A stretch of 64,000 bases of DNA from Pyrodictium sp. Its GTDB lineage: Archaea > Thermoproteota > Thermoprotei_A > Sulfolobales > Pyrodictiaceae. Below are positions 1 through 7,232 of the stretch, piece by piece. A program made the translations under genes and the position numbers. The stretch lies in NCBI GenBank assembly GCA_013540595.1, contig JABXKE010000002.1:1116050-1180049 (forward strand). The letters run 5' to 3'. Numbering within the stretch: the stretch's first letter is position 1; each line of letters opens with the position of its first letter. Below the pieces are notes generated by a model. It made no database searches. It was not told the DNA's origin and saw only the letters and a list, made by a program, of their open reading frames with translations.

Positions 1-238
1 TTGTTAAAGGCTCAAAATGCCCGCCCGCATTAATGAAGCGCCAGTAATCATCTAAACGAGCATAAAACACGTATCCACAACCACACTTAAAACGCGCTGG
101 AACACGCCTAATACTCTCCCCAATACCAAGCCTACGCGCAACAAGGTAAGCTACAGTATAAATCCTAGCACTCCCATCCTGTAGACAGAATGACCTTACA
201 TAATTTAAGCTAAACACCTTCCCCACAACACGCCTCAT
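1..238 (-). CDS. Hypothetical protein, 3' end outside window
   Basis: The minus strand is open from an ATG at 236-238 to the left edge, giving about 79 residues without a stop. A purine-rich GGTG lies just upstream of the start. The C-terminal visible part has a Cys-Gly-Cys-Gly stretch (KCGCGYVF) followed by aromatic residues, which could be half of a zinc-binding knuckle. I do not recognise the family. The reading frame has ordinary archaeal codon use and contains no repeats or hydrophobic segment. It is partial, so no function is offered. Confidence 0.5.
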   Translation of the reverse strand, partial: MRRVVGKVFSLNYVRSFCLQDGSARIYTVAYLVARRLGIGESIRRVPARFKCGCGYVFYARLDDYWRFINAGGHFEPLT

Positions 239-1094
239 ACTAGTACACCTTCTCAAGCACACAAACAACCCCAAGACACTCTAGAGACACCCGGCATTCA
301 ATTATACAAAACCACTAGACCTCCAGCCCCCAGAGTAAATGTCCCAACAACACCACGAACAAGCCCGCCATAAACCAAACACCAACAACCCCAAACCCTG
401 GGAAACCACCCAAGCAAGAAATAGGCATTACACCCCAAACACGCCCAGAATACTAGTATAAATCCTCTGCTACACAATACCTTAAGGGATTTATATGCAT
501 AATCAACACCCAGACCCCGTGTAGACATGCTACCCTACTACTTGCTCCTACAGCAAGCTTCGCAGATGAATAATTTCATGGGAGTCATCCTGTCTACTCA
601 GTGTAATCCCTAGAATACTCTTACGGCCATCCCTTCTTGTATTACTGGTTGCTTGCCCCCCTTGTTTATAGCAGACTAGGCTTCAAAACATGGTGAAGGA
701 CTGGTGTGTCTTGCTGAGTTCTCCTTTGTTGCCGGCTTTTATGTTATGGTAGTAGTAGCTTTAGTATTGGCTCAAACTTTCTCATTGTGCTCACTGCTTT
801 CTCGTTAGTGTTGAGGCTGCTAGGCGGGCTCGCCGTGTTGCTCTGCTTATTTGTGCCCGTGCTGGTTCCTTATTGCCACTGCCTCCTCGTCGAGCTTCTT
901 GGAGTGCTTGCGGCTGTGACGACTGGTTTTATCAGGATTGGCTTGTAGTAGTACATGGTGGTTGTTGTGGATGGTGCTGAGGATATGGTTTTTAGTGAGA
1001 GGCTGAAAGGAGGAGTTGCCTGGTTAAGAGGGCTGTGCAAGCGCGGCAGTCGCAGGAAGGGTAGTGTGTATTTAAGTAGCTTCGTTGTTTGGGG
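239..1094. other. Gene-poor stretch, nothing convincing
   Basis: About 850 bases without a credible gene. A 76-residue minus frame at 298-528 is rich in Gly/Val/Trp/Cys, looks compositional and lacks homologous features. A 47-codon plus frame (955-1098) runs into the toxin gene from the opposite side and is also doubtful. Some stretches (780-900) read like decayed coding DNA. I see no tRNA, palindrome or CRISPR repeat here. Confidence 0.4.
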
Positions 1095-1529
1095 CTAAGG
1101 AACTACTTTAAGCCATGGTATCCTCTTGAAGTCTTCATCGAAGGTTAGGATAGTGTTTACGCCGTAGTATCTACATGTAGCTGCTATTCGTGAGTCATTA
1201 GGTAGTAGTCCATACTCCTCCATGACCTTGACCGCTAACTCCTTTACTTCACTGTTTACCTCGAGTTCTATGAAGTACTCTTGAAGGAACTGTAGGTGGT
1301 GAGTCATCGTCTTAGCGGCTTCTTTAACTGTTTCTGGCGTCCTCCTAAGCTCGTAGGCCTTCTTGCCTGTAAGCAGTTTGACTGTTATAAACACTACTTC
1401 TGAGAATACAACACTGTTTATGTAGCCCTTGACGTCTCCCTGAAGTACTGGTTCTAAGAGCCTCTTAGCACTCGTATCTCCGGCAAAGTATCTTATTATC
1501 ACGTTGCTATCAATAAATACCGAGTTCAT
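1095..1529 (-). CDS. vapC: PIN-domain toxin, VapC family
   Basis: A 144-residue PIN-domain protein, a probable Mg2+-dependent endoribonuclease toxin that cleaves tRNA or rRNA when freed from its antitoxin. The acidic residues expected of PIN domains are visible: Asp7 in the N-terminal FIDSNV motif, Glu44 in FSEV, Asp112 in LPNDSRI, and Asp131/Asp133 near the C-terminus. Length is normal for VapC. Its ATG lies 20 bases inside the end of the upstream antitoxin gene, so the two are translationally coupled. VapBC pairs are abundant in thermophilic archaea and are often found in unstable, gene-poor DNA such as this left edge. The family assignment is firm; the RNA target is unknown. Confidence 0.85.
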   Translation of the reverse strand: MNSVFIDSNVIIRYFAGDTSAKRLLEPVLQGDVKGYINSVVFSEVVFITVKLLTGKKAYELRRTPETVKEAAKTMTHHLQFLQEYFIELEVNSEVKELAVKVMEEYGLLPNDSRIAATCRYYGVNTILTFDEDFKRIPWLKVVP

Positions 1530-1710
1530 CCTCGGCCTCCCGTAGGACTTGGTCTAAGCGCTCTCTACTCACCCTAATAGAGCCAAACACTTTCTCGGCG
1601 AGCTCCCTACCAATAACCTTTACTAGTAATACCTCGCCTTCACGGGCCTCAAGCCTCTCTAAGGGCTTTAATACCCCATTCTCGTACCTTACTCTGATAA
1701 CCTTAGACAC
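1510..1710 (-). CDS. AF2212-like antitoxin (DUF104)
   Basis: A 66-residue protein beginning with the pattern typical of AF2212-family antitoxins: a short beta strand (VIRVRYENGVLKPLE) followed by a second strand (EGEVLLVKV) and a C-terminal helix that would wrap the toxin. It overlaps the PIN toxin gene by 20 bases and lies upstream of it, the usual antitoxin-first order. It probably neutralises the toxin and may repress the shared promoter. The start ATG at 1710 is the only sensible one in frame. Confidence 0.8.
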   Translation of the reverse strand: MSKVIRVRYENGVLKPLERLEAREGEVLLVKVIGRELAEKVFGSIRVSRERLDQVLREAEDELGIY

Positions 1711-2686
1711 TTACTTCACCTCATCTGCATACCAAGCTGTTTCAGGAAAAGAACCTTTCCTCTCAGCCCGGTGCTCCCATACTTAAGCCGCGAAGCCCCG
1801 TATTTAGAGGAGGCTACATAAGCGTAGGGCAAGAACGTTGATGTTAGGCTTACCTTGTTCGCCTTGTTCGTCGAGAGGAATAGTGTCTGGGTGCCGCCCC
1901 GGGCTGCGTGGTCTGCAGGTCTCCCACCCATGGAGGAGGCTGTGAACGTGGCGGGTATTCTTGGCGGCAATACTGTGGCCAGGCTCGTGAGGGAGATGCC
2001 CGTGCCTCGCCTCTTGTGAGGTGTTGAGGGCTCCTCGGGGCTTCTCTTTGTTCGCCGAGGGTGTATGTTGTAGAGTCTGCTAATGGTAGTTTGGGTATGA
2101 GTGTTGTACTAGGGGAGCCTGCGATCTGGCTGTTAAGGGTGAGCATTGGCTGGGTCCTTTGTTGGTGGTGTTGGTGCAGGAGAGGGAGAGAGGCGTGTCT
2201 TAGTCTTGCGCCAAGTATGCTGTCTTGGGTGCAAGCACTCTAGCACTAGCCTATGTATTCTGTAGCATTTGCTGTATGGGGCGCATACTCTATCCAGTTT
2301 TATAAGCACAGACTATTTCGAATCCTCTTTCTGCTATCTTTGGCATGTATGTTAGTGCTTCTTGGAATATCTCGCATATATCCTTTGAGGCTTCGCCAAG
2401 CCCCCTATGCCTGCTTCGCGCCAAAAGAACCAGATAAAAAGAAGTCCACAAGGCTTAGTCATAGAGCTAACATGCCTAGAAGCACACTCCAAACTAGCTA
2501 GCAGCATGTGGGCAAGAACCGTTCAACAACTAGGAGTCATCAAGAACTCCGTGGAGGCAAAGCCTACAAGAACACTAGGATACTTCTCAAGCCTATACTG
2601 GCCTAGCACATTAAAACATGACAGAGTAAATAATATATACTTACATCATACCCCTATTAAAGAGCTGATGATATAAATATCACAGT
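1711..2686. other. Probably decayed coding DNA, no intact gene
   Basis: No gene here is convincing. A plus frame at 1828-2020 reads like the tail of a real protein (LPPMEEAVNVAGILGGNTV, ending in TGA) but follows a stop and has no start, so it may be a gene remnant. A plus frame at 2407-2676 is protein-like but unrecognised. The 1840-2200 stretch is more G+C-rich than its surroundings. A sequence GATATAAATATC at about 2668-2679 looks like a TATA box for the next gene. Confidence 0.35.
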
Positions 2687-3004
2687 ATGACCCCGCCGAA
2701 AAACTTGCTATACGTCTACCATGACCTCCTCCAAGAACTCGAAGAACTAGATAAGAACAAGCAAAAACTACATGAGATCCTAGAAAGGTGTAGACACCTC
2801 CAGGAAAGCTATAAGCAAAAAATCGGCAAGACTATTAAAGAATACGAGAGGAAATGGGAGAATTTAATGAGCAGATTTGAGCAGAAACACAAAATAGCAT
2901 CCTCTTTTAATTCCTTTATAATACTTTGTATTGCTATTATGCTCCCACTTGGCGGCTTTATTGTACCTGGATTACTGGAAGCTAAAGGAATTGTATCAGA
3001 CTAG
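2687..3004 (+). CDS. Hypothetical coiled-coil membrane-anchored protein
   Basis: About 105 residues. Residues 12-72 are a highly charged heptad-like helix (Leu, Glu and Lys-rich, with a tyrosine-rich middle), followed by one strong hydrophobic segment at about 75-97, so the protein should be a coiled coil anchored by a C-terminal membrane helix. The family is not recognised. The TATA-like element at 2668-2679 is so close that the ATG at 2687 would have almost no leader; a TTG at 2705 is an alternative leaderless start. The 3' end overlaps the convergent neighbour by 4 bases. Confidence 0.55.
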   Translation: MTPPKNLLYVYHDLLQELEELDKNKQKLHEILERCRHLQESYKQKIGKTIKEYERKWENLMSRFEQKHKIASSFNSFIILCIAIMLPLGGFIVPGLLEAKGIVSD

Positions 3005-3918
3005 TCTGACGCGTTGCCTGCCGGGCTCTTCTTCTCTTTAATGTCAATATTTGTGTTATGTGGGGCCAGTGACAAATTCATTTGTGGTTTTTGCCCAGAA
3101 ATCAAAGATGCATATTTAGGACTACATGGTTCTCTGGCTAGTGAAACAATGCCTGTTCTAAGGTCATTGGCTTCTAGCAGTTCACCATCTAGCTTAACAG
3201 TGGTGTTTTGGCATGGAGGAGGGCCATAAAGACTAACGACTGAGAGCTCTGGAAGAAACGCACCACACCTAACTATGCCCTCATCTTCTAGCAGCTTCGT
3301 CTGCTCGTTCTTCCAGGCAATTATGTCTGGGTATTTTCTAGAGATTCTGGAGGGCAAGTAGACTCCATGGCTTGGATTCCCGGTTACGTCGACGAGGAAC
3401 CCTAGAGAACGCAAAATAAGCCCTCCCAGAATCCCGCCTAACGCCTCTTCTACACCTCTCCGAACATCTACGATAATCAAATTAAGATAATCCTCCCTTA
3501 CTTTGTCGAGATACGGCTCAATATGTCTTCTCACGGCTCGCCGTGCAGAGCTCATCCTAGAGTAGCTATAAAGGTCCCAATCTACGAACACGAGTATAAT
3601 AGGTTCATCCGTGAATGGTGGAAGCTCAAGACTCCTATATTGAAGGTGAGGAAGAGGAAACTCTACCTGACCTAATAGCTTAGCAGTAGGCATCGACTCC
3701 CAAATATCTGGCTTAGGCTCACCATAGAGAAATTCCTCCACAATTCTATTATATTGTGAGAGGTAACTATAGAATACAATCTTCACGTAAGAATCCGCAA
3801 TCTCGTAGGCATACCCTAAAGGCGAAAGCGGCCTAATACCCCATAGAAGCCCAGACTCAATAAAATAATTAAATAGCCGAGACACAATGTGAACCAAACC
3901 CATCCCCATTAAAGACAA
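3001..3918 (-). CDS. Hypothetical protein, 305 aa
   Basis: A long intact frame with normal codon use. It has no signal peptide; the first 40 residues are moderately hydrophobic, then comes an alpha/beta-looking core with strands such as PIILVFVDWDLYSY and LNLIIVDVRRG, and a polar C-terminal tail rich in Lys, Ser and Asn. The strand followed by DWD suggests a metal- or nucleotide-binding fold, but no catalytic motif can be named. Convergent with the coiled-coil gene on its left; 555 non-coding bases follow its start. Function unknown. Confidence 0.6.
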   Translation of the reverse strand: MSLMGMGLVHIVSRLFNYFIESGLLWGIRPLSPLGYAYEIADSYVKIVFYSYLSQYNRIVEEFLYGEPKPDIWESMPTAKLLGQVEFPLPHLQYRSLELPPFTDEPIILVFVDWDLYSYSRMSSARRAVRRHIEPYLDKVREDYLNLIIVDVRRGVEEALGGILGGLILRSLGFLVDVTGNPSHGVYLPSRISRKYPDIIAWKNEQTKLLEDEGIVRCGAFLPELSVVSLYGPPPCQNTTVKLDGELLEANDLRTGIVSLAREPCSPKYASLISGQKPQMNLSLAPHNTNIDIKEKKSPAGNASD

Positions 3919-4473
3919 CTAGCACGCCAAAATAAATCCAAAATAAATATCCCCGCGTTTTCATACGATGGAGGTTCAATGATAAAATCCTCGCAGACCC
4001 ACCAAACACTACTACAAGAAGGATAACTGCTACCACCACAAACTCCACACCTAACCATATCACGAACCACACAAGCACTAATACTACTAACAACCCCCTG
4101 TGCTGTAGTACAGAACTCAACATCCTCCAATACAGGAAAAACCACTATCCCTCAACACGCCGGAAACATGATACATTCCACAACCCTCCACAGAAAATAC
4201 AAATCATCTATATAAAAGTAATCTACTACTAGCCCAGACAAAAACACCCTATCTACGTCATCATCCATAGTCTCACATTACACGGCCCAAGAAAACAGTT
4301 ACTCCACCCTAACCGGGAAACTACCCGCAAACACTGTAACCCGGATCCACGTAGCCAAGGATCCCTTAAATAATGTCTTTTCCTCTGACATCCTCCCCAA
4401 GTGGTCTATCATAGTCTTGTGTCCCTAAAACAATGTTTAATAGAGTGTTTCCAGGAAGTGTTCATTAATGTGA
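3919..4473. other. Intergenic region, no gene seen
   Basis: About 550 A+T-rich bases between divergent genes. Two overlapping minus frames (3869-4145) are Val/Cys-rich and look like chance. I find no tRNA or clear hairpin. Promoters for both neighbours must lie here, but no single TATA element stands out. Confidence 0.4.
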
Positions 4474-5538
4474 ATGGTGTTAAGTGATATGGCTAGTATG
4501 AGGCTCATAGAGGATGTGTACGCGTATCACGGTGGTCTACCTTTAGGATGTATGTACTGTGTACAAGGAGTAAAAATAGTCATATTCATTACTGGGCTAT
4601 GTGGCGATAAGTGCTTCTATTGCCCAGTTTCATCACAAAGACTTTATAAGGATGTTATGTATGTTGATGAGGAGCCCTTAGAAACCATTGATGATGTCAT
4701 CGAGGAAGCGTACAATATCGGAGCAGAGGGTGCAAGTATAACTGGTGGTGATCCACTACTCCGGTTAAAGAGGACTATTAAAGTTATAAAGGCTCTCAAA
4801 GAAGTGTTTGGTGAAGACTTTCACATTCATCTATACACTAGTGGTAGATTCCTCACTGTTGACGTGCTGGTAGAGCTTGAGAGGACCGGCCTTGACGAGC
4901 TAAGGATACACCCTACAACCCAGGAGCTTTGGAGTAGAGTTGAACTAGCAGTCAAGCACTCAAGGAGCTTAGATGTTGGGGTTGAGGTTCCAGTTTTTCC
5001 AGATAAGGTTGAAGAGTTATGGAAGATGATGTTGTGGCTTGACAGGATTGGTGTGAAGTTTATCAATCTTAATGAGGCAGAGGTTTCTGAGCATAACGTA
5101 GAGCAGATTATGAGCCGTAATTACAGTATGGCTAAAGGGCGGCCAGTTATCAAGGGTAGTGAAGAAGCTGCAATTGAACTCGTAAAACGTGCTACAAGGC
5201 ATGGACTTAAGATGAAAGTTCATTATTGCCCTGCTAGATTCAAGGATTACGTGCAAATGAGACTTCGCCTGATACGTAAAGCAATGAGGCTAGCTAAGTA
5301 CTATGAAAACGTCACGCGTGACGGTATGCTGGAGTATTTCGAGGTCTTGCATGGTGTAGAGGATAAAGTTCTTGCAGATATTGGAGAGGCTACTGGGGGT
5401 AAACTACTGCTACCAACACGGCTTGCAAGGGAGATGGGACTAATGGGTAGGATAGTTAGGAGGTATCCCTCGCTACGTGGTCGCGGGTTGCCAATCGAGA
5501 TCGAAAGCGTATCTAAGAAGAGCTACGACGCCGCCTAG
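4474..5538 (+). CDS. Radical SAM protein, PFL-activating-enzyme-like
   Basis: A 354-residue radical SAM protein. The CxxxCxxC cluster motif is CGDKCFYC, at about residues 43-50, preceded by the beta strand IVIFITGLC. The GGDPLL motif (about residues 90-95) is the SAM-amino-group-binding GGE-like element. The family resembles the archaeal group related to pyruvate formate-lyase activating enzyme (COG2108), whose substrate is not established. No extra C-terminal iron-sulfur cluster is obvious. The start is ambiguous: ATGs occur at codons 1, 6 and 9. Its 3' end overlaps the convergent pelota gene by 66 bases, an unusually long tail-to-tail overlap. Confidence 0.8.
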   Translation: MVLSDMASMRLIEDVYAYHGGLPLGCMYCVQGVKIVIFITGLCGDKCFYCPVSSQRLYKDVMYVDEEPLETIDDVIEEAYNIGAEGASITGGDPLLRLKRTIKVIKALKEVFGEDFHIHLYTSGRFLTVDVLVELERTGLDELRIHPTTQELWSRVELAVKHSRSLDVGVEVPVFPDKVEELWKMMLWLDRIGVKFINLNEAEVSEHNVEQIMSRNYSMAKGRPVIKGSEEAAIELVKRATRHGLKMKVHYCPARFKDYVQMRLRLIRKAMRLAKYYENVTRDGMLEYFEVLHGVEDKVLADIGEATGGKLLLPTRLAREMGLMGRIVRRYPSLRGRGLPIEIESVSKKSYDAA

Positions 5539-6564
5539 GCCCTTGAGTTTATGTGCTACTGGCGCCTCTTTGCTAACAAAATATATTCTTGCTCTGCTAG
5601 CATCGGCTAATCGCAAGAGATCGTAGGCCCTTTTGCGCGTTTCCTCGTCAGGGGAATGCAAGAGTTCATCCAGTATGAGTAGTGTATCTATGGCCCCTGC
5701 TTCTGCCGCCTTGTATACTTTCTCCAGAGTATAAGCTATTGTTTGTGGTTCTTTTGCTAGTCTGCGCTCAAACTCTTCCATAATGCTCTCAGCCTCTACA
5801 GATGCTACCTCTTGTAGCGCCTTCCTCATAGCGCCGCGCCGCATCTCCTCATATATCCCTGCCTCACCCCCCATAGACACGTCGTCTACGACTATCCTCG
5901 CCTTCTCATGCTTAAATAGCTCCTTAAGCTTCTCAAAAACAATGTTCTTCAGTCTTCCAGGCCCAGCGACAACTATTAGTGTAGGCTCCTCTCTTCTAGC
6001 GATCTCTGCTGCTTGCTTGGCTATAGTGGAGACAGCTTCTCTAAGCCTCTCCTCTCTACGTGGATCATCCTTGCCTGGAAGGTAGAGACTACTCGAGACC
6101 ATTATTTTAACTCCCTGCCCTTGTACAAGCCCTATTGCATATTCATCATAGTCTACTGCTACGACAAGAGCCTTAGCTGTTGGGACACTCTTCTCTAAGC
6201 GCTCCAACAATGCTTGAGGCCATCCCATTGGCTTAATTACTGTAAGTTCCTGGCCAACATCAATACTCAGCGTGTGATATTTACCTTTCACACCGTACTT
6301 CTCTGGCCCTTCTACCACAACCCCTCTAACACGTAGCCTTGTCGTAAATGCTTGAAACTCAACATTCTCAACACGTACAGTTAGCACCATGGGTATACGA
6401 CTACTTCTACCTGAACCCCTCTCACCAAAGTGGATCTCCCTGACTGTACGTGCTTTAACGAGGTCGCCAGGCTGTATGAGTGTAGCAAGAATCCACAAGT
6501 CATCCGTGCTCTCTGGTATAATCTTCACAACACCATGCTTAAGGTCCTTGTATAGTATACGCAT
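5473..6564 (-). CDS. pelA: Pelota (Dom34) mRNA-surveillance factor
   Basis: A 363-residue archaeal Pelota. It binds stalled ribosomes with a partner GTPase (aEF1A in archaea) and ABCE1 and promotes subunit splitting. The N-terminal Sm-like domain (about 1-130: GVVKIIPESTDDLWILATLIQPGD), the eRF1-like central domain with PTLIVVAGPG, and the C-terminal L7Ae-like domain (about 270-355) are all present in order. As expected for Pelota rather than aRF1, there is no GGQ motif. Length is normal. It is divergent from rimI and overlaps the radical SAM gene tail to tail. Confidence 0.93.
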   Translation of the reverse strand: MRILYKDLKHGVVKIIPESTDDLWILATLIQPGDLVKARTVREIHFGERGSGRSSRIPMVLTVRVENVEFQAFTTRLRVRGVVVEGPEKYGVKGKYHTLSIDVGQELTVIKPMGWPQALLERLEKSVPTAKALVVAVDYDEYAIGLVQGQGVKIMVSSSLYLPGKDDPRREERLREAVSTIAKQAAEIARREEPTLIVVAGPGRLKNIVFEKLKELFKHEKARIVVDDVSMGGEAGIYEEMRRGAMRKALQEVASVEAESIMEEFERRLAKEPQTIAYTLEKVYKAAEAGAIDTLLILDELLHSPDEETRKRAYDLLRLADASRARIYFVSKEAPVAHKLKGLGGVVALLRYAFDLDWQPATT

Positions 6565-6583
6565 GGTCTTTCACCGTATAAGA

Positions 6584-6591
6584 CTTAAATT
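6584..6591 (-). promoter_or_regulatory. TATA box of pelota
   Basis: On the minus strand the sequence AATTTAAG lies about 20-28 bases upstream of the pelota ATG at 6564, at the distance expected for a short-leader or leaderless archaeal transcript. Confidence 0.45.
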
Positions 6592-6627
6592 ATGGTACAG
6601 TTTCTGACAGTCTAGACTTTTCAAAGG

Positions 6628-6654
6628 GGCAGCTAACCCCTCCCTTTAGCTGCC
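6628..6654. repeat. Inverted repeat between pelota and rimI
   Basis: GGCAGCTAA (6628-6636) and TTAGCTGCC (6646-6654) form a perfect 9-bp inverted repeat with a 9-base pyrimidine-rich loop. It sits between two divergent genes, so it is not a terminator for either; it could be an operator or a small RNA hairpin. Confidence 0.5.
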
Positions 6655-6752
6655 TCGTCGAATAGCACCTAACTACAAGTGTTAGGGTGTACTGTATTAT
6701 TACAGCTAACTCCTCTCGATAGCTGGAGGCTAGTGATCCGGCAGGGGTCTTC

Positions 6753-7232
6753 ATGTGCTTAAAAGGATTAATAGTGCGTACAGCTAACAAGGATGATTTA
6801 CCTCATGTGTATGCTATTGAGGTATCATCTTTTGATAGGCCTTACCCTTATCCGTACTTAGAGATCCTACTAAACCTCGCTCCTGACTTCTTCCTTGTTG
6901 CAGAGTGTGAAGAGAGTATTGTAGGGTACGTGATCGCTCTGCCAAGAAGTGACGGTAGTTGCCACATTGTCTCTATAGCTGTTGCCCCCGTCTATAGGAG
7001 AAAAGGGATTGGCGCGGTTTTGCTCCAAAGCATAATGCACACATGTAGTTGTCGTGGGTATAGGCGCTACGTGCTAGAGGTTGAGTACACCAATGTGCCA
7101 GCCAAGAGGCTCTACGAGAAGAACGGGTTTAAGCCATTGAGAAATGTAGCCAATTATTATGGTCCAGGTCGCCATGCCGAGGTCATGGTGGCTGAAGATT
7201 ACTCATACATGGCAGACCTTTGCAGTGATTAA
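6753..7232 (+). CDS. rimI: Ribosomal-protein/N-terminal acetyltransferase, RimI/Ard1 type
   Basis: A 159-residue GNAT acetyltransferase that transfers acetyl from acetyl-CoA to protein N-termini; the archaeal relatives act broadly like Ard1/NatA. The acetyl-CoA-binding motif A is present: VSIAVAPVYRRKGIGAVLL (about residues 71-89), fitting the R/QxxGxG/A signature (RRKGIG). Motif B follows as NVPAKRLYEKNGF. The N-terminus RTANKDDLPHVYAIE is typical of RimI. The stop codon overlaps the ATG of polB (TAATG), so the two genes are co-translated. Confidence 0.9.
   Translation: MCLKGLIVRTANKDDLPHVYAIEVSSFDRPYPYPYLEILLNLAPDFFLVAECEESIVGYVIALPRSDGSCHIVSIAVAPVYRRKGIGAVLLQSIMHTCSCRGYRRYVLEVEYTNVPAKRLYEKNGFKPLRNVANYYGPGRHAEVMVAEDYSYMADLCSD

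Noticed and set aside
298-528. 76-residue minus-strand frame
   Set aside because: Composition is dominated by Gly, Val, Trp and Cys, there is no recognisable feature, and the surrounding DNA looks non-coding.
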